This document shows, in pieces, positions 8,733-16,413 of a stretch of DNA of 64,000 bases. Under the pieces are notes generated by a model that did not search any database, had not been told where the DNA came from, and saw only the letters and a program-made list of their open reading frames with translations. The stretch is from Streptomyces sp. TRM70350. GTDB taxonomy: Bacteria; Actinomycetota; Actinomycetes; Streptomycetales; Streptomycetaceae. Every line of letters begins with the position of its first letter. The first letter of the stretch is position 1. The stretch is from NCBI RefSeq assembly GCF_019219825.1, contig NZ_JAHUXH010000030.1, positions 1 through 64,000 of the forward strand, written 5' to 3'. The position numbers and the translations under genes were made by a program.

Positions 8733-9323
8733 TCAGGAGGCGTACGGGCGTGCCGCCTTCGCCTCGCGCAGCGCGCGGGCCCACCACAGCAGCTGGTCGA
8801 GCATGAGCTTGGCCGCGGACTCCGCGCCCTCGGGGTCGGCGGGGAAGCGGCCCTCGGCGTCGTAGTGTTCGAGGATCCTGGGGAAGGTGACGATGTCCTT
8901 CATCCCCACGCAGTGGAACTCGGCGAAGATCTGCCGCAGATGCTCGATCGCGCGCACCCCGCCGGCCGTGCCGAGCCCGTAGCCGACGAAGCCGACCGGC
9001 TTGGCCTGCCACTCGGCCTGGAAGCTGTCGATGAGGGTCTTCAGCGGGCCGGGGACGCTGCGGTTGTACTCCGGTACGACCACGACGTACGCCTCGGCGC
9101 CGGTCAGCCGCGGACGCAGGGCCGCCGCCGTCGGGTCGTCCGCGTCGAGGCTCGCGGGCAGCAGGTGGTCCGCCACGTCGACGACGTCCAGGACGAGGTC
9201 GTCGCGGCGCGAGGCGACCCGCGCGAACCAGCCCGCGACGTCCGGCGCGAGCCGTCCGTCCCGGGCGGAGCCGACGAGCAGTGTGACCCGCACCGGACGC
9301 GTCACCACGCCGGGCGTGCTCAT
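8733..9323 (-). CDS. NADPH-dependent FMN reductase
   Basis: A 196-residue flavodoxin-like protein of the NAD(P)H-dependent FMN reductase family. The phosphate-binding loop VGSARDGRLAP lies at about residues 17-27, and VVVVPEYNRSVPGPLKTLID near residue 80 is the classic family motif. It would reduce FMN or a quinone with NADPH. The start ATG overlaps the upstream stop (ATGA), so the two genes are translationally coupled. In this setting it could supply reduced flavin or reduce a quinone intermediate. Confidence 0.92.
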   Translation of the reverse strand: MSTPGVVTRPVRVTLLVGSARDGRLAPDVAGWFARVASRRDDLVLDVVDVADHLLPASLDADDPTAAALRPRLTGAEAYVVVVPEYNRSVPGPLKTLIDSFQAEWQAKPVGFVGYGLGTAGGVRAIEHLRQIFAEFHCVGMKDIVTFPRILEHYDAEGRFPADPEGAESAAKLMLDQLLWWARALREAKAARPYAS

Positions 9324-9724
9324 CGCCGTACCGCCGGACTCGGCGCGGCCACCGGCGTCAGCGCCAGGAACTCCTTGGCGTCGACGCGGGAGAGGATACG
9401 GCGGGTCAGGGCGGGCATCTTCGTGGTGCCGTCGTCGGTGAAGACGACCGGGTTGGTGACCTGGATGCGCCGGCCCCGGGTGGTGATCTCGCAACCGCCC
9501 GCCGCCAGCACGTTCTTGACCCAGTCGGAGCCGGGGCCGTACGGCAGTGTGATGACGATGTCCTCGCCGCGCCGGAACAGCTTCACCGGTGTGGCGAACT
9601 CGCGCCCCGACTTGCGGCCGCGGTGGTGCACCTTCCCGAACCCGGGCAGTCGGCTGAACAGCGGGCCCACCAGGTGGTTGGCGAACTTCCGGTTGAAGCG
9701 GGCCACTTTCCTGTCGATCGGCAC
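9320..9724 (-). CDS. F420-dependent nitroreductase/quinone reductase family (Ddn-like) protein
   Basis: A 134-residue protein with the split beta-barrel of the deazaflavin (F420)-dependent nitroreductase family. The stretch VHHRGRKSGREFATPV followed by GSDWVKNVLAAGGCEI is diagnostic. Members transfer hydride from reduced F420 to quinones or other acceptors. The GTG at 9724 was chosen; it follows a purine-rich AGGGAAG. It lies between the SnoaL-like gene and the FMN reductase, so reduction of a quinone or enone on the product is plausible. Confidence 0.85.
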   Translation of the reverse strand: MPIDRKVARFNRKFANHLVGPLFSRLPGFGKVHHRGRKSGREFATPVKLFRRGEDIVITLPYGPGSDWVKNVLAAGGCEITTRGRRIQVTNPVVFTDDGTTKMPALTRRILSRVDAKEFLALTPVAAPSPAVRR

Positions 9725-9825
9725 GGATCTTCCCTCCCTCTGGTCTGTCGGTCGCCGCTGACCGCCGGGCGGGCGCCGGTCCGTGTCTCGACGGCCGGCG
9801 CCCGTCCGGGGTACCGGGCGTGGGG

Positions 9826-10317
9826 TCAGGCGGCGGGCTTGCCCGCGCCGGGGCCGCCGTTCGCGCCGGCCGGGGTCAGCGGGCCGACCGGCTTGCCGCC
9901 GGACTTCAGGAAGCGCTCCAGGGTGAAGTTGTCGACGATGCCCCAGCGTTCGGCGATCCGGTCGCCCTCGAAGCGGAACCAGATGATCGCCTGGTGCTGC
10001 ACCTGCAGACCGGTCGCCGGGATACCGATGAACGGGCCGGTGTGCTTGCCGTGCATCACCCAGCGGATCGCGGCCTTGTCGCCCATCGAGATGAAGTCGA
10101 GGATCTCGTAGCGGATGTCGCTGAACGCGGCCTGCTGGATCTTGATGGTGTGCTTGAACGCCTCCGGGCCGCGCATGGAGTCGTCGTGGCTGCCGTGGTT
10201 GCGGAAGTCCGCGGTCAGGTAGCGGTCGGCGGCCGAGAGGTCGCCGAGGTCCAGGCCCTCGTGGAAGACCTTCTCGATGACTTCCCGCTGCTGCTCGGCG
10301 GTGAGCGTGGTGGGCAT
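9826..10317 (-). CDS. SnoaL-like polyketide cyclase family protein
   Basis: A 163-residue NTF2-fold protein. Features of SnoaL-like ester cyclases are visible: a helical start (TAEQQREVIEKVFHEGLDLG), NHGSHDDSMRGPEAFKHTI near residue 40 and the terminal strand EGDRIAERWGIVDNF. Some members close the last ring of anthracyclines by intramolecular aldol chemistry; others act as hydroxylases or have no known role. The 17-residue Gly/Pro/Ala-rich tail is probably disordered. It lies 3 nt after the next upstream gene. Fold assignment is confident; the reaction is not. Confidence 0.85.
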   Translation of the reverse strand: MPTTLTAEQQREVIEKVFHEGLDLGDLSAADRYLTADFRNHGSHDDSMRGPEAFKHTIKIQQAAFSDIRYEILDFISMGDKAAIRWVMHGKHTGPFIGIPATGLQVQHQAIIWFRFEGDRIAERWGIVDNFTLERFLKSGGKPVGPLTPAGANGGPGAGKPAA

Positions 10318-10320
10318 GCG

Positions 10321-10878
10321 TCAGTTCTCCTTCGTCGCTGCGTGGTGCGCGGGTGTGTTTCCGCGCGTGTCGAGGGTCGTGGCGTCGACCTGGGTCACGC
10401 CCCTGGGCACGGCTCCCGTGGTCCACACGATGCGCAGCCGCAGCCGGTCGAAGCGCCAGCCGTCGGGCGTACGCCGGGCCGTGCCGGTGAACCGGCCGCC
10501 GAGCTGGAAGTACTCGGAGGGGTCCGGCGGCAGGGGCGAGCCGTGGTGCACATGGGACGCGATCAGGCTCCAGCCGAGCTCGGCCCGGTCGCCGTCGAGG
10601 TCGACCGAGCTGTCGGAGCCGTGGTGGTGCGTACGGCCCCAGCGCGCCATGATCTCGGTGGTGAAGGCGCCGACACCGGTGATGCCCCGGTGGCTGCCCA
10701 CCGGGAAGGTCATCTCGATGTCCTCGGTGAACAGGGACTTGGCCCAGGCCTCGCCGAAGTCGCCCTCGTCGAGGCTGGCCAGGTAACGGCCGACGAGCTT
10801 GGTCAGCTCGGCGAGGTCGGCCAGCCGGGCGATCTCACCGGCCAGGGCGGCCGGATCCGCCGCCTGGGGCCGGGTCAT
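10321..10878 (-). CDS. NTF2-like (SnoaL_4-type) protein
   Basis: A 185-residue nuclear-transport-factor-2-fold protein. It begins with long helices (LADLAELTKLVGRYLASLDEG) and continues with FTEDIEMTFPVGSHRG, the usual cone-shaped barrel start, and a later strand GRFTGTARRTPDGWRFDRL. Proteins of this fold serve as cyclases, dehydratases or small oxygenases in polyketide pathways. The ATG overlaps the upstream stop (ATGA), indicating coupling. The C-terminal 20 residues look disordered. A function as dehydratase or cyclase is likely but not demonstrable here. Confidence 0.8.
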   Translation of the reverse strand: MTRPQAADPAALAGEIARLADLAELTKLVGRYLASLDEGDFGEAWAKSLFTEDIEMTFPVGSHRGITGVGAFTTEIMARWGRTHHHGSDSSVDLDGDRAELGWSLIASHVHHGSPLPPDPSEYFQLGGRFTGTARRTPDGWRFDRLRLRIVWTTGAVPRGVTQVDATTLDTRGNTPAHHAATKEN

Positions 10879-11246
10879 GACACCCGGCGCGCTTCGGTCG
10901 TGGCGTCCGTCGCGTAGATCACGACGCCGTCCGGGCCGTGCACGACGGCCTTGCCCTCGCCGGTGAGCGTGTCACCGTCGCGGCGGGCGGCGATGTCGAT
11001 CTGGATGTACGCGGCGCGGTGGCCGTTGGGGCTGATCTGGGTGACGTCGAGGTTGAAGTCCTCGCGCAGCGAGAACCGCAGCTCGGTGTCGCTGGTCACG
11101 GTCCAGGAGCCGGTGCCGGTGCTCTTCTTCGTCGTGACCGAGAGCGAACCGTCCTGCTCGAAGGTGACCGTGTAGTCGTCCACCTCGCCGTCGTGCGTGA
11201 CCGTACCCGTCCAGCGACCGACGGGCGTCCAGGTAGAAACAGGCAT
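10875..11246 (-). CDS. Small beta-rich protein of unknown function, first gene of a six-gene operon
   Basis: A 123-residue protein predicted to be nearly all beta strand, with alternating motifs such as GRWTGTVTHDG, SWTVTSDTELRFSL and GDTLTGEGKAVVHG, suggesting a lipocalin/allene-oxide-cyclase-like barrel. I do not recognise a characterised homologue. It is the first gene after the 11370 promoter and its attenuator-like hairpin, and it overlaps the next gene by 4 nt. The ATG at 11246 was chosen; a GAGGAAG lies about 8 nt upstream. Confidence 0.75.
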   Translation of the reverse strand: MPVSTWTPVGRWTGTVTHDGEVDDYTVTFEQDGSLSVTTKKSTGTGSWTVTSDTELRFSLREDFNLDVTQISPNGHRAAYIQIDIAARRDGDTLTGEGKAVVHGPDGVVIYATDATTEARRVS

Positions 11247-11295
11247 CGACCACACTTCCTCTAGTCGGGGAAACGTCGTGAAACGTCGGGGAAAC

Positions 11296-11342
11296 AAAAA
11301 ATCCGCATCCAGGTCGGAAACACCGACGTGGATACGGATTTC
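11296..11342 (-). terminator. Leader terminator (candidate attenuator) of the 11246 operon
   Basis: A long stem (arms 11299-11316 and 11323-11340, few mismatches) followed by six U on the minus strand. It lies inside the predicted leader, about 30 nt after the -10 and 50 nt before the first gene. The gene upstream has its own hairpin at 11449-11486, so this one is not simply that gene's terminator. Confidence 0.85.
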
Positions 11343-11369
11343 GAGTCAGGGCATGAAGCCGCCGGAAAA

Positions 11370-11398
11370 AGTGTGACACCTTGGCCCGACTTCGTCAA
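11370..11398 (-). promoter_or_regulatory. Predicted promoter of the six-gene operon, shared motif copy 2
   Basis: Minus-strand TTGACG (11393-11398), 17 bp, then CACACT (11370-11375) preceded by TGT. It shares GGCCAA and the TGTCAC spacing with the halogenase promoter. Confidence 0.7.
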
Positions 11399-11448
11399 CT
11401 CCCGCTTTTTCCAAGCGACTTGATGAAGGAGCGGTTAACGGAGAAGAA

Positions 11449-11486
11449 GCAGCCCCCACGGCCTGGGGGGTGGCCGCAGGGGCTGC
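11449..11486 (-). terminator. Terminator-like hairpin after the HTH gene
   Basis: Arms 11449-11456 and 11479-11486 form an 8-bp G/C stem with further pairing inside. It lies about 100 bp downstream of the small HTH gene on the minus strand. Confidence 0.6.
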
Positions 11487-11587
11487 TCAACGGGATCCCC
11501 GCACGGATCCGCGTTTTCCTTTATGATGGTCCGTCAGATGAATGTGAAGCCCTTATTCCACGGCGCCGTTGCCGAAGGTACGGGGAA

Positions 11588-11779
11588 TCACTTGGAATCG
11601 TCGCGGCGGGTCAGCCGGAACAGTTCGTCCAGGTCGTACTCAGCCCGCTGCGGACCGCCGTACCGGGTGATCTTCCGGCGGCTCGCCCACTTGCGGATGG
11701 TGGCCTCGGACACCCCCATCGCAAGGGCGGCCAGTTCCGTCGAGACCCTCCGTCGCCTCCGGTTCACCTCCTGGTTCAC
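11588..11779 (-). CDS. Small MerR/excisionase-like DNA-binding protein (OvmW/BldC-like)
   Basis: A 63-residue basic protein with one winged-helix domain: LAALAMGVSEATIRKWASRR followed by the wing KITRYGGPQRAEYDLDELFRL. This is the AlpA/BldC/excisionase type. Its ATG overlaps the stop of the preceding gene (ATGA). A pair of this kind (OvmZ with OvmW) is described in my memory from the oviedomycin angucyclinone cluster and recurs in other Streptomyces clusters. It is a likely small regulator; partner and target are unknown. Confidence 0.8.
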   Translation of the reverse strand: MNQEVNRRRRRVSTELAALAMGVSEATIRKWASRRKITRYGGPQRAEYDLDELFRLTRRDDSK

Positions 11780-12423
11780 GCGACCTCACCCTTCAGCCGG
11801 TCGGCCACCCGCATCCACTGGTGCGGCGGCAGCGCGTGCCCGGCGTCGCAGGTGACATGACTGGGCACCCGGCCGCCGCCCGTGGACATCACCCCGAACA
11901 GCATCCCGTCGCACCCCGGCTCCAGGCACGAGCCGAGCGGGAACCTGCGCACCTGGCCGGGGCCGAACAGCTTGCCGAAGGCGGTGAGCAGCTCGGTGAC
12001 CTCCTCGTCGAAGTCGATGGCCGCGGGGTGGCCGGCCAGCCACGGCAGCTGCTCCTGCAGAAACCGCACCAGACCGTCCAGCCGGGGCTCCCGCAACGGC
12101 CGCGGCGTCCGGTCGCGGCGCTCGTCCACCACGAGCCGTGCCCACTGCGCGAGTACGTCGGTCACCTGGGCCCGCAGGGCCACCGCGCCGTCGTCCAGCA
12201 CGATGCCCACGGTGCTCCGGCTGCCACTGACCCGCTCGCGCAGCCGGGGCGGGGCCTGGGTGAGGGCCTGGTCGCTCTCTTCGTAGAGTTCGAGCAGGGA
12301 CCGTAACTCGCGGTGCAGCCGGCCCACGCACCTGGCGCAGATCCGACCGCACAGGGGCACGCAGTCCCTGCTCCTGTGGTCGTCGGCGAGTTGCCGAACC
12401 TCGTGCATCCGAATCCCCCGCAT
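11776..12423 (-). CDS. OvmZ-like zinc-finger protein of unknown function
   Basis: A 215-residue protein with two cysteine-rich ends: C-x3-CGRICARCVGRLHRE near residues 20-40, and CLEPGCDGMLFGV with THVTC-like SHVTCDAGH near residues 165-195, suggesting zinc binding. The middle is helical, and the end PHQWMRVADRL is typical of this actinobacterial family. It always appears next to a small HTH protein, here overlapping it by 4 nt. The family resembles OvmZ of angucyclinone clusters; I have no biochemical function to assign. AGGAG lies 9 nt before the ATG. Confidence 0.75.
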   Translation of the reverse strand: MRGIRMHEVRQLADDHRSRDCVPLCGRICARCVGRLHRELRSLLELYEESDQALTQAPPRLRERVSGSRSTVGIVLDDGAVALRAQVTDVLAQWARLVVDERRDRTPRPLREPRLDGLVRFLQEQLPWLAGHPAAIDFDEEVTELLTAFGKLFGPGQVRRFPLGSCLEPGCDGMLFGVMSTGGGRVPSHVTCDAGHALPPHQWMRVADRLKGEVA

Positions 12424-12709
12424 CTCTGGGTTCTCCTGAGACTTCCTCCATGCTCGCGGCCACCCCGACGCGCTTCAACGCAGGCTCGTTCAGGGTTTCG
12501 ACAAGCATCTGCAGTTGTGTGAACGGACGGTCAGGGCAGTGTGAGATGGCCTGTACTCACCCCTCGCAGCCCCCCCGGCAAGGCTTGAAGACAGGCCGAG
12601 CCGTTTGGTACACATGAAGAAGATACCGTTCGACCAGTTTTTTTAGAACCCCTTTCAGACTCGCGGCGGACGCTCCGACGCGGGCGGGCCACGGCGCTGG
12701 GAGACACCG

Positions 12710-13501
12710 ATGAGGACCGTTCTGATCGTCGATGACGATGACGGCGTGGCCGAATCGCTCGCACAGGCCCTGACCGTGCACGGGTTCGTCCCACAGCGGG
12801 CCGCGACCGGGGCCGACGCGCTGGACCTGCTGGACGACGTGTCGCTCGTCGTGCTCGAACTCGCCCTGCCGGACCTGGCCGGGCACGAGGTGTGCCGGCG
12901 CATCCGGGAGCGCTCCTGCGTGCCGATCCTCGCGATGAGCGACCGGGCCGAGGAACTGGACCGGGTGATGGCGTTCCACATGGGCGCGGACGCGTTCGCG
13001 TACAAGCCCGTGGGCTCCTACGAGTTGATCGCCCGCATCCAGGCGCTGTTCCGGCGGGTCGGCAACTGCCCCTGGCATGAGGACCACCGTACGGAGCCAC
13101 CGACCCCGGACCGGGGCGCCCCCGGCACCACACCCGCCGCGTCCGCCGTCACGGCCGCCCAGGACATCCTCCGGGCCGGTCCGCTGGACCTCGACCTGCG
13201 CACCCGCACGGTCGCCCTGCACGGCGCGGAGATCCCGGTCACCCGGCGGGAGTTCGACCTGCTGGCGCTGCTCATGGAGCAGCCCGGCACGGTGCACCGG
13301 CGGCAGGACATCATGGCCCAGGTCTGGGACGAGAACTGGTTCGGCTCCACCCGCACCCTCGACGTCCACGTCGGCTCCCTGCGCAGCAAGCTGGGCAACC
13401 GCGAGTGGATCGAGACGGTGCGCGGCATCGGCTACCGCCTGGTGGTGCCCCCCGAGACACTGGCGCCGGTGCGGCGGACGGCGGAGCAGACGGGCGGCTG
13501 A
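12710..13501 (+). CDS. Atypical OmpR-family response regulator (JadR1/LanI-like)
   Basis: A 263-residue protein with an N-terminal receiver domain (1-120) and a C-terminal winged-helix DNA-binding domain (about 155-250; VTRREFDLLALLMEQPG, RTLDVHVGSLRSKL, VRGIGYRLV). The phosphoacceptor aspartate is replaced: residue 50 is Glu in VVLELALPD, while the acidic cluster (D8-D11) and the YKP lysine remain. This fits the JadR1/LanI class of cluster-situated activators, which respond to product binding rather than phosphorylation. No sensor kinase is next to it. GGGAG lies 6 nt before the ATG. It is the probable main activator of the cluster. Confidence 0.88.
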   Translation: MRTVLIVDDDDGVAESLAQALTVHGFVPQRAATGADALDLLDDVSLVVLELALPDLAGHEVCRRIRERSCVPILAMSDRAEELDRVMAFHMGADAFAYKPVGSYELIARIQALFRRVGNCPWHEDHRTEPPTPDRGAPGTTPAASAVTAAQDILRAGPLDLDLRTRTVALHGAEIPVTRREFDLLALLMEQPGTVHRRQDIMAQVWDENWFGSTRTLDVHVGSLRSKLGNREWIETVRGIGYRLVVPPETLAPVRRTAEQTGG

Positions 13502-13583
13502 GCCCCCGTGGCGCGTCCCCGCGCCCGGCGTCACGGCCGTGCCCCCTCCCCGCCTCCGCGGGAAGGGGGCACGGTCACGTTGT

Positions 13584-14561
13584 TCAGGCGTCCGGCGCCT
13601 CGGTGTCCAGGATCGTGACCGCGCAGACGCCGGCCACGGAACCCCCCTGGTGGAACTCCACGGTCAGGCCGCGCCGCCCCAGTTCGCCCACCGTCGGCTC
13701 GGAGGCCGACACCACGCAGGGCTGGTCCAGCTCGACGTACCGGTGGAACACGGCGTCGCACCCGACCAGCAGGCCGTGCGGCAGCCCGAGGCGGGCCAGC
13801 GCCGCCTGCCGGGCGGCCTCCATGACGAGCATGCCCGGCACATGGTCCACCGGGTGGTCGAACAGCACCGGGTGGGTGGCGTCGACGCGCAGCAGATGCA
13901 CGCCCCGGTCGTTGCCGGCCTCCCCGCCCGGCACGCCCAGTACGACGTCGAACTCCCTGGTGCGGCCCACGAGTTCCGGGTTCACCGCCGGGACGAGCGT
14001 GCTCGCCGGACGGGCTTCGGTCCGCTCCCCGCGCAGCCTGCGGTACACCGCCGGGGCCACGCAGTCGGTGGCGGCGTACCCGTGGCCGATGAGGGTGCCG
14101 TCCCGGTGGGCGAGGACGTCGCAGGAGAAGGACGCGACGTGCTCGCGTCGGCAGCGGATGTCCTTGAGTGTCACTTCCAGCACCACGTTGGCCGGCGCCC
14201 CGGCCAGGCGGGCACCCTCCTCGGTGATCTCGAACGAGGTGCTCTTGGTGAGGAACCGCTGGCTCTGCGGGATGCCGAGCGCCTGGTGGGCGAGCAGCAG
14301 CCCGGCCTGACGTATCGATTCTCCCAGCAGCATGGGGTCGTGCCAGCGCCCCGCGATCGGGCCGTAGTAGCTGTGACCGCGCGCCCACTGGGCGCCCACG
14401 CGGTACACGTCCCGTCTGTGGGGCCGGACTCCCGTGATGAGGACCTCCGAGACCGCCGCACGGTGCACCAGCCAGCGCGGCACCGTGCGCTCAAAGAGGT
14501 CGACCTCCCCGTTTTGGAGAGTCAAAAATTCCAGCCGGTCGGCTTGCACAAGTGGACTCAT
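13584..14561 (-). CDS. AfsA-type A-factor/gamma-butyrolactone biosynthesis enzyme
   Basis: A 325-residue protein of the AfsA family with two hot-dog (MaoC-like) repeats. PRWLVHRAAVSEVLITG starts the first, and THPVLFDHPVDHVPGMLVMEAARQAA is the hallmark of the second. AfsA condenses a beta-ketoacyl thioester with dihydroxyacetone phosphate, the key step to gamma-butyrolactone signals. AGGAGG lies 6 nt before ATG 14561. It is divergent from an ArpA-type receptor gene, the classical signal/receptor layout. Dedicated reductase or P450 partners for the signal are not in the window. Confidence 0.93.
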   Translation of the reverse strand: MSPLVQADRLEFLTLQNGEVDLFERTVPRWLVHRAAVSEVLITGVRPHRRDVYRVGAQWARGHSYYGPIAGRWHDPMLLGESIRQAGLLLAHQALGIPQSQRFLTKSTSFEITEEGARLAGAPANVVLEVTLKDIRCRREHVASFSCDVLAHRDGTLIGHGYAATDCVAPAVYRRLRGERTEARPASTLVPAVNPELVGRTREFDVVLGVPGGEAGNDRGVHLLRVDATHPVLFDHPVDHVPGMLVMEAARQAALARLGLPHGLLVGCDAVFHRYVELDQPCVVSASEPTVGELGRRGLTVEFHQGGSVAGVCAVTILDTEAPDA

Positions 14562-14781
14562 CGCGTGCCTCCTGAGGCGCGAAAGGAACGTGGCCTTCCG
14601 CGAGCGGACAGGACAGGGCTTACCTGGGCCGCCGTCGTGCATGGCAACACCGCTGGCATAAGCGTACTAGCTGACTGGTTTTTTTTCTCTGGGGCATGGC
14701 AGTCTTTTACCAAGGGACTCGCGGTGGGGCCGGCCGGCTGGGCGACCGTCACCGGCTCAGCGACCGACAGGAGGTAGGCAC

Positions 14782-15462
14782 GTGGCCAGGGCCAGGCAGG
14801 AACGGGCCGAGATCACCCGGCAGGCGATCCTCGACGGGGCGGCGACAGCCTTCGACGCGACCGGCTTCGGCGGCACGAGCCTGACCGATGTCGCACAGCA
14901 GGCGGGTGTCACCAAGGGTGCGCTCTACTTTCACTTCGCCTCCAAAGAGGCCCTCGCCCGCGCGCTGGTCGACGAGCAGTTCCAGTCCACCGACCTGATC
15001 GCCGGGGAGTTGATGCCGGGGGTGCAGACGGTGATCGACATGGGGCACCGGCTGGCGCACGGACTGCGCACCGATGTCCGGCTGCGCGCCGGGATAAGGC
15101 TGGTGGTGGAGTTCGGTTCCTTCGTCGACCCCGACCCCACGCCGTACAACTCGTGGATCGGCATCGTGCGGGACTGCCTGGCGCCCGCCCAGGGCCGCGG
15201 TGACCTGTTCCCGGACATCAACGTCAGCGAGCTGGCGACGTTCGTGTGCGGCTCGTTCACCGGTCTTCAGCTCACGTCGTACGTCCGCACCGGCCGGGAG
15301 GACCTGCACAACCGGGTCACGGACATGTTCCGCTACCTGCTCCCCGGCGTCGTCCCGCCGGACCGCCTCGCCCAGTTCCAACCGGCGGGCTCCCCCAAGT
15401 GCCGTGCCGAGCTGGGGCTTGCGCCCCTCGACGACGAAGAGCCTGCGGAAGGGACCGACTGA
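14782..15462 (+). CDS. ArpA/ScbR-type gamma-butyrolactone receptor (TetR family)
   Basis: A 226-residue TetR-family protein. The HTH region reads TSLTDVAQQAGVTKGALYFHFASKEALARAL, the pattern of ArpA-like receptors, and a tryptophan expected in the ligand pocket is present in SWIGIVRDCL. Such receptors repress cluster genes until they bind the lactone signal. The GTG start has AGGAGG upstream with about 7 nt spacing. It is divergent from the AfsA homologue, so it probably represses afsA and itself from the 220-bp shared region; I could not identify a convincing operator there. Confidence 0.92.
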   Translation: MARARQERAEITRQAILDGAATAFDATGFGGTSLTDVAQQAGVTKGALYFHFASKEALARALVDEQFQSTDLIAGELMPGVQTVIDMGHRLAHGLRTDVRLRAGIRLVVEFGSFVDPDPTPYNSWIGIVRDCLAPAQGRGDLFPDINVSELATFVCGSFTGLQLTSYVRTGREDLHNRVTDMFRYLLPGVVPPDRLAQFQPAGSPKCRAELGLAPLDDEEPAEGTD

Positions 15463-15559
15463 CCGGGCGGGCGAGGGCGAGGAGCGTGCGGGCGCGCGCC
15501 GCTGGAGCGGCCGACAACGGAGTCACGGCGGCACCGCGGCCGGGGGACGGTCCGGCGCC

Positions 15560-16231
15560 TCACAGCACGGACGGGGCCGTGGTCCGTACCGCCCGCAGCC
15601 CGTCCTCCGACGCCAGCGCGGGCAGGGTCAGTTCCCACAGGTCGGCCAGCCAGGTCTCGCACTCGTCCGGCGGTACGCCCAGCCAGGTCAGCGTCTCCAG
15701 TCCCGAGACGGCCGCCGCCACCGGCGTCCGTGCGGACGACTCCGGTACGGAGCGGCCGAGTTCACCGGCGCGGCGGGCCTCGTCGAGCAGACCGCCCAGC
15801 CGGCCCAGCCACTGCCCGTAGAAGTCGGGTGTGTCGTCGTCCCCGGGCACGCCCCACCCGGCCACGAGGCCGTCGGCGTTGCCCCGCTCGCGCTCGCGCG
15901 CGATGCGCACCGACGCGCGCACGAACACGTCCTCGCGCAGCAGCCGCCCGAGCACATAGGTCAGGTCGACGACGAGTTGCAGATACGTCCCACCGGCCGC
16001 CTCCAGCTGGAGCACCGCGCGTTCCATGGCCTCCCGGCCGCGCTCCTGCACGGCCATGGCGACCTCGTCCTTGGTGGAGAAGTGGAAGAACAGCGCTCCT
16101 TTGGTCACCCCGGCGTGGCGGCTGATGTCGGCGAGTGTGGCGCGCACGTAGCCGTGCTGCGCGAACTGCTCGGCGGCGGCGACCACCAGCCGTTCCACGG
16201 TCCGCTCCGAGCGTTTCTGTTTTCCTGCCAT
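15560..16231 (-). CDS. Second ArpA-like TetR regulator (possible pseudo-receptor)
   Basis: A 223-residue TetR-family protein with HTH ATLADISRHAGVTKGALFFHFSTKDEVAMAV, again the gamma-butyrolactone receptor pattern. It converges with the first receptor gene, their stops about 100 bp apart. Clusters with AfsA often hold a true receptor plus a pseudo-receptor (JadR2-like) that senses antibiotics instead of lactones; which is which cannot be settled from sequence. AfsR-type or ligand residues were not analysed further. The upstream A/T-rich stretch 16318-16345 may contain its promoter or an operator. Confidence 0.9.
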   Translation of the reverse strand: MAGKQKRSERTVERLVVAAAEQFAQHGYVRATLADISRHAGVTKGALFFHFSTKDEVAMAVQERGREAMERAVLQLEAAGGTYLQLVVDLTYVLGRLLREDVFVRASVRIARERERGNADGLVAGWGVPGDDDTPDFYGQWLGRLGGLLDEARRAGELGRSVPESSARTPVAAAVSGLETLTWLGVPPDECETWLADLWELTLPALASEDGLRAVRTTAPSVL

Positions 16232-16413
16232 CCGACCGCTCCTCGAAGCAACCCCGTTACACCTCCTGTATGGGTCCTTCATACGCCCGGTCACGGCAGG
16301 GGAACGCAAGCCCAGTGTCAGATAAACAAAAAGATTCCAAACCCTCACACTCTCGCAAGCCGGGCCACCGTGGGCCGACCCGCGGGGTGCCGGGCCGGCC
16401 ACATCCGGTCGTG

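Noticed and set aside
14562..14781. Search for a butyrolactone receptor operator between the AfsA and receptor genes
   Set aside because: An A/T-rich stretch with a T-run is present near 14670-14700, but no convincing palindrome of the known operator type was found.
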